From: Pontixanthobacter gangjinensis | GTDB lineage: Bacteria; Pseudomonadota; Alphaproteobacteria; Sphingomonadales; Sphingomonadaceae | NCBI RefSeq assembly: GCF_009827545.1 | Contig: NZ_WTYS01000001.1 | Span: 1,575,772 to 1,639,771 of the forward strand | DNA: 64,000 nt | Direction: 5' to 3' | Part shown: piece by piece, positions 60,146 through 64,000 of the stretch | Layout of the letters: each line of letters begins with the position of its first letter | Numbering within the stretch: the stretch's first letter is position 1 | The notes under the pieces: model-generated | Seen by the model: only the letters and a program-made list of their open reading frames with translations | Told to the model about the DNA's origin: nothing | The model's database searches: none | Made by a program: the position numbers and the translations under genes

Positions 60146-61047
60146 AACTCGCCATGCTTGCACGTAACCCGAACCTTTATTCGCACAAACGTTTGGTGGA
60201 GGCAGCGGAAAAGCGTGGCCATACGCTCGATATCCTCAACACAACCCGTTGCACTGTGAACATTGCGAGCCACCGGCCAACAGTAATGTATCGCGGGGAG
60301 ACATTGGGCAAATATGATGCCGTAATTCCGCGTATCGGCGCCTCGATAACCAACTATGGCCTAGCTGTACTGCGCCAGTTTGAAATGGGTGGCGTGTGGC
60401 CGCTGAATGAAAGCGTTGCCATTGGCCGGAGCCGGGACAAGCTGCGTTCGACCCAGATTATGGCGAAATACGGCCTTGGCTTGCCGCTGACCGCATATGC
60501 CAATGATCCCAAGCAGGCAGAGCAAATCATAAAGGCGGTTAATGGGCCGCCAGTGGTGATCAAACTGCTCGAGGGGACGCAGGGAATCGGTGTGGTGTTG
60601 GCCGAAACGCTGAAGGGCGGGGCTTCGATTATCGAGGCATTCCGCGGTGCCAATGTTGCCATCATGGTGCAGGAATTCATCAAGGAAGCAGGCGGATCAG
60701 ACATTCGCTGTTTGGTCGTCGGCGGCAAAGTTGTCGCGGCGATGAAACGCCAAGGTGCCGAAGGCGAATTCCGCAGCAACCTGCACCGCGGCGGCAGCGC
60801 GCAATTGATCAAAATCACACCCGAAGAACGCTCGACAGCGGTGCGCGCGGCAAAGGCAATGGGCCTGAATGTCTGCGGCGTCGATCTGCTGCGTAGCAAT
60901 CATGGGCCGGTGATTATGGAAGTGAACTCGTCCCCGGGCCTCGAAGGTATCGAGAACGCCACCGGCAAGGATATCGCGGGCATGATTATCGAATTTATCG
61001 AGAACCATGCGGCAAAGGGGAATACCAAGACCAAGGGTGCTGGTTAA
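60142..61047 (+). CDS. rimK: Ribosomal protein S6 glutamate ligase RimK
   Basis: ATP-grasp ligase that adds glutamates to the C-terminus of ribosomal protein S6. 301 residues, full length. [58 protein letters not shown] (ATP loop), [20 protein letters not shown] and the metal-binding [18 protein letters not shown] are diagnostic. It is coupled to the RimB-type gene. The likely substrate gene rpsF usually lies in the rpsF-rpsR-rplI operon, whose rplI is at the right end of this window. Confidence 0.95.
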   Translation: MKLAMLARNPNLYSHKRLVEAAEKRGHTLDILNTTRCTVNIASHRPTVMYRGETLGKYDAVIPRIGASITNYGLAVLRQFEMGGVWPLNESVAIGRSRDKLRSTQIMAKYGLGLPLTAYANDPKQAEQIIKAVNGPPVVIKLLEGTQGIGVVLAETLKGGASIIEAFRGANVAIMVQEFIKEAGGSDIRCLVVGGKVVAAMKRQGAEGEFRSNLHRGGSAQLIKITPEERSTAVRAAKAMGLNVCGVDLLRSNHGPVIMEVNSSPGLEGIENATGKDIAGMIIEFIENHAAKGNTKTKGAG

Positions 61048-61069
61048 GGCAGTCAGCCCATATCAGTCG

Positions 61070-61110
61070 AATTTGCTGGCCGCGAGTCTACAACTCGCGG
61101 CCAGCAAATT
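61070..61110. terminator. Long perfect hairpin between rimK and a convergent gene
   Basis: A 17-bp perfect stem (AATTTGCTGGCCGCGAG at 61070-61086, complement at 61094-61110) with 7-nt loop. The stem ends are A/T-rich, so it can terminate in both directions between the converging rimK and the secreted-protein gene, though no long T run follows. Confidence 0.65.
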
Positions 61111-61125
61111 GCATCGCCCACTAGC

Positions 61126-61596
61126 TTATTCGCCGTACCATTGGCCGGTGCCACGAGACTTGGTCTCGGAATACCATTCCATAGTCAGGCCGCCGGTTCG
61201 TCCTTTCGTTTCCCCTGTCTTACCTTGGATTGAGCCAACGCAGCCAAGCGCTGCGTCTGGCCCGCGCTCACCAATAAAGTTGCAACCATATATAAGCGAA
61301 GCCGAGGCTCCAGCTTCCGTTGTGGTGCAAGCGAGGTGAATATCAAAGATTTCCCCGTCAGGTTGGTCCATTCCAACACAGCGGACGCTACCGGTTGACG
61401 TTGTACCATCGGAAACTGATGAAACGTAAGTTCCGTCGACCACGCCACCACCATATTGTGTCCCGCCTGGGCGATCCATCCCGCCGACGGTTTCAACCGG
61501 TTCCCAAGTAACGTCGTAAGTAAAGCTCTGCCCAAAAGCAGTGCCACCAAATAACATCGATGCCGCTACGGCGGCTCCTATCGCAAATTTTTTCAT
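61126..61596 (-). CDS. Small secreted protein of unknown function
   Basis: 156 residues. Signal peptide (MKKFAIGAAVAASMLFGGTA, cleaved after FGQ). The mature protein is Gly/Thr/Ser-rich and has four cysteines (VRCVGMD, LACTTTE, IYGCNFI, LGCVGSI) that could form two disulfides. No family recognised. It is flanked by a long hairpin downstream and by a 216-nt gap upstream (61597-61812) that contains only a CTCTCT/AGAGAG inverted repeat (61629-61647). Confidence 0.75.
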   Translation of the reverse strand: MKKFAIGAAVAASMLFGGTAFGQSFTYDVTWEPVETVGGMDRPGGTQYGGGVVDGTYVSSVSDGTTSTGSVRCVGMDQPDGEIFDIHLACTTTEAGASASLIYGCNFIGERGPDAALGCVGSIQGKTGETKGRTGGLTMEWYSETKSRGTGQWYGE

Positions 61597-61812
61597 GAAT
61601 TTAGTTTCCCCATTTAAGTTACTAACGGCTCTCTTTATTGCAGAGAGGGTCAGTCAAAATGCGGCCCTGCCATGGGGAATAGCATTATTTTTACATTTAG
61701 GCAAAAAGGTGCGGGTGCGCAATTCGAGACAGAAGTGAGGGTTCTTTCTGTCATAGCGATCAGCCAGCTTTCGGCTTTGACTGAAAACGAAGCGACAGAG
61801 GTCGTCTAAATA

Positions 61813-63252
61813 TCACCTAAACGGCGGCTCGTTGAACGCCCGCAGCTTCCGTGAATGCAGACGGTTGCCTTCTTCTCGCAGTAAGTTGCACGCTGTTACG
61901 CCGATCATCAAGTGAGCCGCGATGGCTTCCTCATAGAACTTATTGGCTTGGCCGGGCATCTTGATCTCGCCATGGAGTGGCTTGTCGCTGACGCATAGGA
62001 GCGTGCCGTAGGGCACGCGGAAGCGGTATCCTTGTGCGGCGATGGTGGCGCTTTCCATGTCAATCCCGACCGCGCGGCTAAGCGACAGGCGTTTCGCGCT
62101 GGCGGTGTAGCGAAGTTCCCAATTGCGGTCATCGGTGGTGACGATGGTTCCAGTGCGCATCCGCTTTTTCAGGTCCGCGCCATGTTCGCCGCTGACCTGC
62201 TCGGCCGCTCCGGCCAGCGCCTGCTGAACTTCGGCGATTGCTGGCAAAGGAATTTCAGGGGGCAACACATGGTCGAGCACATGGTCGTCACGCAGATAGG
62301 CGTGGGCCAGCACGTAATCGCCGATTTTCTGCGTCGGGCGCAATCCGCCGCAATGGCCGATCATCAACCATGCTTCGGGGCGCAAAACCGCCAAGTGGTC
62401 GCATATTGTTTTTGCATTGGACGGGCCGACACCGATATTGACCAGCGTAATGCCGCAGCGGCCTTCACCGATGAGATGATAGGCTGGCATCTGGTGCTTG
62501 CGCCACGCAGTATCGGATAGTTGACTGCTGGCGTTTTCGGTCGCTTCTTCGAGATAAAGTCCGCCTGCGCCAGCAAGTGCGGTATAGCCATTCTGCCCCA
62601 CTTGCTCGCCGGCCCAATCAACGAATTCATCAACATAGCGGTGATAGTTAGTGAACAGGATGAAGCGTTGGAAGTGCTTCGTATCGGTGCCGGTATAATG
62701 GGCCAAACGGGCGAGCGAAAAATCGGTACGCAATCCGTCGAACAGTGAAAGCGGGATGCTCTCGCCAGTATCGTCAATCTCGATTCCATCGGCAAGCTCG
62801 TCACCAATATCGGCCAATTCGGTTGACGGAAAATGCAGCGCGATTTCCTGCGGGCTTATGCCAGCAAGTTCAGCTGCAGTCTCTCCGTCGAGCACATAGG
62901 GGAAAGGCATTTCTTGTGTGGAAAGCCGCGCTTCCAATTCAATATCGTAATCGCTGCCGATCAATTCGAGCTGTTCGCGCAGGTAATCGGCAAACATCGC
63001 CGGGCGTGTAACAGTGGTGGCATAGACACCGGGACCATTCAGGCGGCCAAAGGCTCGGCTGCGGTCTTCCGGCTGATGTCCACCCATGAACCGCATGATC
63101 AATTCGGGGTAGGCATAGCTACCATCGCTGCGGCGCGTTTTTGAAGGAAGCGAGCCATCGCGGGCGAAGGCTATCACGTCGGCCCGAAGGCGTTCGACGG
63201 AGGAATTGTACAGGCGATCCAATTCGCCGATTATCATTTCTACAGTTTTCAT
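61813..63252 (-). CDS. amn: AMP nucleosidase
   Basis: Splits AMP into adenine and ribose 5-phosphate. 479 residues. An N-terminal AMP-nucleosidase domain is followed by a purine nucleoside phosphorylase-type domain: LVNIGVGPSNAKTICDHLAV, LMIGHCGGLRPTQKIGDYVL, and the base/ribose-binding GIDMESATIAAQGYRFRVPY with the catalytic aspartate in LLCVSDKPLHGEIKM. Length matches E. coli Amn (about 484). The gene is alone between two terminators. Confidence 0.93.
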   Translation of the reverse strand: MKTVEMIIGELDRLYNSSVERLRADVIAFARDGSLPSKTRRSDGSYAYPELIMRFMGGHQPEDRSRAFGRLNGPGVYATTVTRPAMFADYLREQLELIGSDYDIELEARLSTQEMPFPYVLDGETAAELAGISPQEIALHFPSTELADIGDELADGIEIDDTGESIPLSLFDGLRTDFSLARLAHYTGTDTKHFQRFILFTNYHRYVDEFVDWAGEQVGQNGYTALAGAGGLYLEEATENASSQLSDTAWRKHQMPAYHLIGEGRCGITLVNIGVGPSNAKTICDHLAVLRPEAWLMIGHCGGLRPTQKIGDYVLAHAYLRDDHVLDHVLPPEIPLPAIAEVQQALAGAAEQVSGEHGADLKKRMRTGTIVTTDDRNWELRYTASAKRLSLSRAVGIDMESATIAAQGYRFRVPYGTLLCVSDKPLHGEIKMPGQANKFYEEAIAAHLMIGVTACNLLREEGNRLHSRKLRAFNEPPFR

Positions 63253-63317
63253 CTTTAGCTGATAGCGCCTTATTTCTTACATTTCAAAGTCAGCCCACAA
63301 TTTGCTTCAGCTGTTAC

Positions 63318-63350
63318 AAAAAAGGCGCGGGTCCCGAAGGAGCCGCGCCT
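63318..63350 (-). terminator. Terminator downstream of rplI
   Basis: AGGCGCGG (63323-63330) and CCGCGCCT (63343-63350) with a 12-nt loop. On the minus strand a run of six T (complement of 63318-63323) follows. It lies 22 nt after the rplI stop. Confidence 0.85.
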
Positions 63351-63372
63351 CTTTGAGTTAGTGGTGAAGCAA

Positions 63373-64000
63373 TCAGCCTTCAGCGGTATCTTCCGCGTCA
63401 TCTGAATCTTCGTCAGCTTCGCCGTCTTCCAGCATGTCAGCAGGGATTTCACCTGGCTCAAGCGATGCATCGACTTTTTCAGTGAAGCCAGTCTTTTCAG
63501 CCTGTTCTTCTTCGAAGATTGCCGCGAGAACATCGACACCTTCGCGTTGCAATTCAGCTTCGTCGTCCGAACGGGCGACGTTGGCTTTGACTGTAACGTC
63601 AACTTCAGCGTGCAGACGCACGAGAACGTCGAACATGCCGATAGTCTTGATCGGGTGACCAAGGATGACTTGCTTCTTGGTCACTTCGTGGCCTTGAGCA
63701 GTCAAACCGTCGACGATGTCGCGCACAGTAACCGAACCATACAGCTGGCCCGAGTTGGACGATGCACGGATCAGAACGACTTCTGCGCCAGCAACTTTTT
63801 CACCGGTCGTTGCAGCTTCTGCTGCTTTCTCGGCGTTTTCTTTTTCAAGGCGTTCACGGTTGGCTTCGAAGACAGCCTTGTTTGCCGCATTGGCGCGCAG
63901 GGCTTTCTTGTTTGGCAACAGGAAATTACGGGCATAGCCGTCTTTTACTGTAACCACGTCACCAATGGTGCCGAGCTTCTCGATACGTTCGAGGAGAATG
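63373..64000 (-). CDS. rplI: 50S ribosomal protein L9 (partial, N-terminus off the right edge)
   Basis: L9 anchors near the L1 stalk and limits frameshifting. The visible frame is open to the window edge; the first complete residues are [20 protein letters not shown], so only a codon or two is missing. N-terminal L9 signature [18 protein letters not shown] is present, then the long connecting helix and the C-terminal domain ([20 protein letters not shown]). About 60 extra acidic residues follow ([20 protein letters not shown] and onward), making it longer than the usual 150. rpsR and rpsF are expected beyond the edge. Confidence 0.95.
   Translation of the reverse strand, partial: ILLERIEKLGTIGDVVTVKDGYARNFLLPNKKALRANAANKAVFEANRERLEKENAEKAAEAATTGEKVAGAEVVLIRASSNSGQLYGSVTVRDIVDGLTAQGHEVTKKQVILGHPIKTIGMFDVLVRLHAEVDVTVKANVARSDDEAELQREGVDVLAAIFEEEQAEKTGFTEKVDASLEPGEIPADMLEDGEADEDSDDAEDTAEG

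Noticed and set aside
1-64000. CRISPR array, prophage, biosynthetic gene cluster or toxin-antitoxin pair
   Set aside because: Read end to end, I saw no regularly spaced repeats, phage structural or integrase genes, multi-domain synthases or paired small toxin-antitoxin frames.

Overview
The window is a chromosomal stretch of an alphaproteobacterium, most likely order Sphingomonadales and probably family Erythrobacteraceae. This rests on gene content: separate b and b' subunits in the F0 ATP synthase operon, a CpdR-type receiver, a class II EPSP synthase beside cmk and rpsA, a FYDLN-acid protein, a SapC-family protein, a trpF/trpB-trpA-accD-folC cluster, and an NDM-type metallo-beta-lactamase, a family also known from Erythrobacter. 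Coding density is high. I see no IS element, prophage, CRISPR array or rRNA operon. The ends are cut inside a KefB-type antiporter (left) and ribosomal protein L9 (right).

Layout. 1-4.9 kb, minus strand: antiporter, GNAT-nitrilase fusion, isocitrate dehydrogenase, tRNA-Val(GAC), cpdR. 4.9-12.7 kb: N-formylglutamate amidohydrolase, SapC, a GlcD-type FAD oxidase, a secreted hypothetical, an RhlE-type helicase, an acyl-CoA synthetase. 12.8-17.7 kb: uvrD, rsmD, rluB-type synthase and an orphan Rieske oxygenase. 17.8-19.8 kb: an AmpG-type permease and a small membrane protein. 19.8-29.8 kb, minus strand: purB, lapA-like, pyrF, SIMPL, NDM-like bla, trpF, then (after an oppositely oriented outer-membrane barrel gene) trpB, a small membrane ORF, trpA, accD and folC. 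30-37.6 kb: a DUF3857/transglutaminase/TPR protein, radC, and a ydbH-ynbE-ydbL operon (intermembrane lipid transport). 37.8-40.4 kb: the F0 operon atpI-B-E-b'-b. 40.4-46.4 kb, minus strand: quinone oxidoreductase, gloB, rpsA, cmk, a small membrane protein, aroA. 46.6-51.5 kb: FYDLN protein, tRNA-Ala(GGC), ffh, rpsP, rimM, a nitrilase remnant, a DUF1493-like gene, trmD, rplS. 51.6-61 kb: DPP IV-type peptidase, asd, a lipoprotein, an HCCA-isomerase-like protein, an alpha/beta hydrolase, a membrane protein, an ACE-like M2 peptidase and rimB-rimK. 61-64 kb: a secreted hypothetical, AMP nucleosidase, rplI.

Most genes are housekeeping: translation and ribosome modification, tryptophan, folate, fatty-acid, purine and pyrimidine synthesis, and energy. 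The most notable feature is a subclass B1 metallo-beta-lactamase very close in sequence to NDM-1. It is translationally coupled to a SIMPL-domain gene and lies 3 nt upstream of an intact trpF. That recalls the bla-ble-trpF order carried on mobile NDM elements, here inside a chromosomal nucleotide/tryptophan operon. Other points worth a second look are a nitrilase reduced in frame to its two termini in the rimM-trmD operon, a TTG-started membrane ORF that couples trpB to trpA, an 18-bp tandem repeat that duplicates the end of the barrel gene, and a hairpin between atpE and the b' gene.
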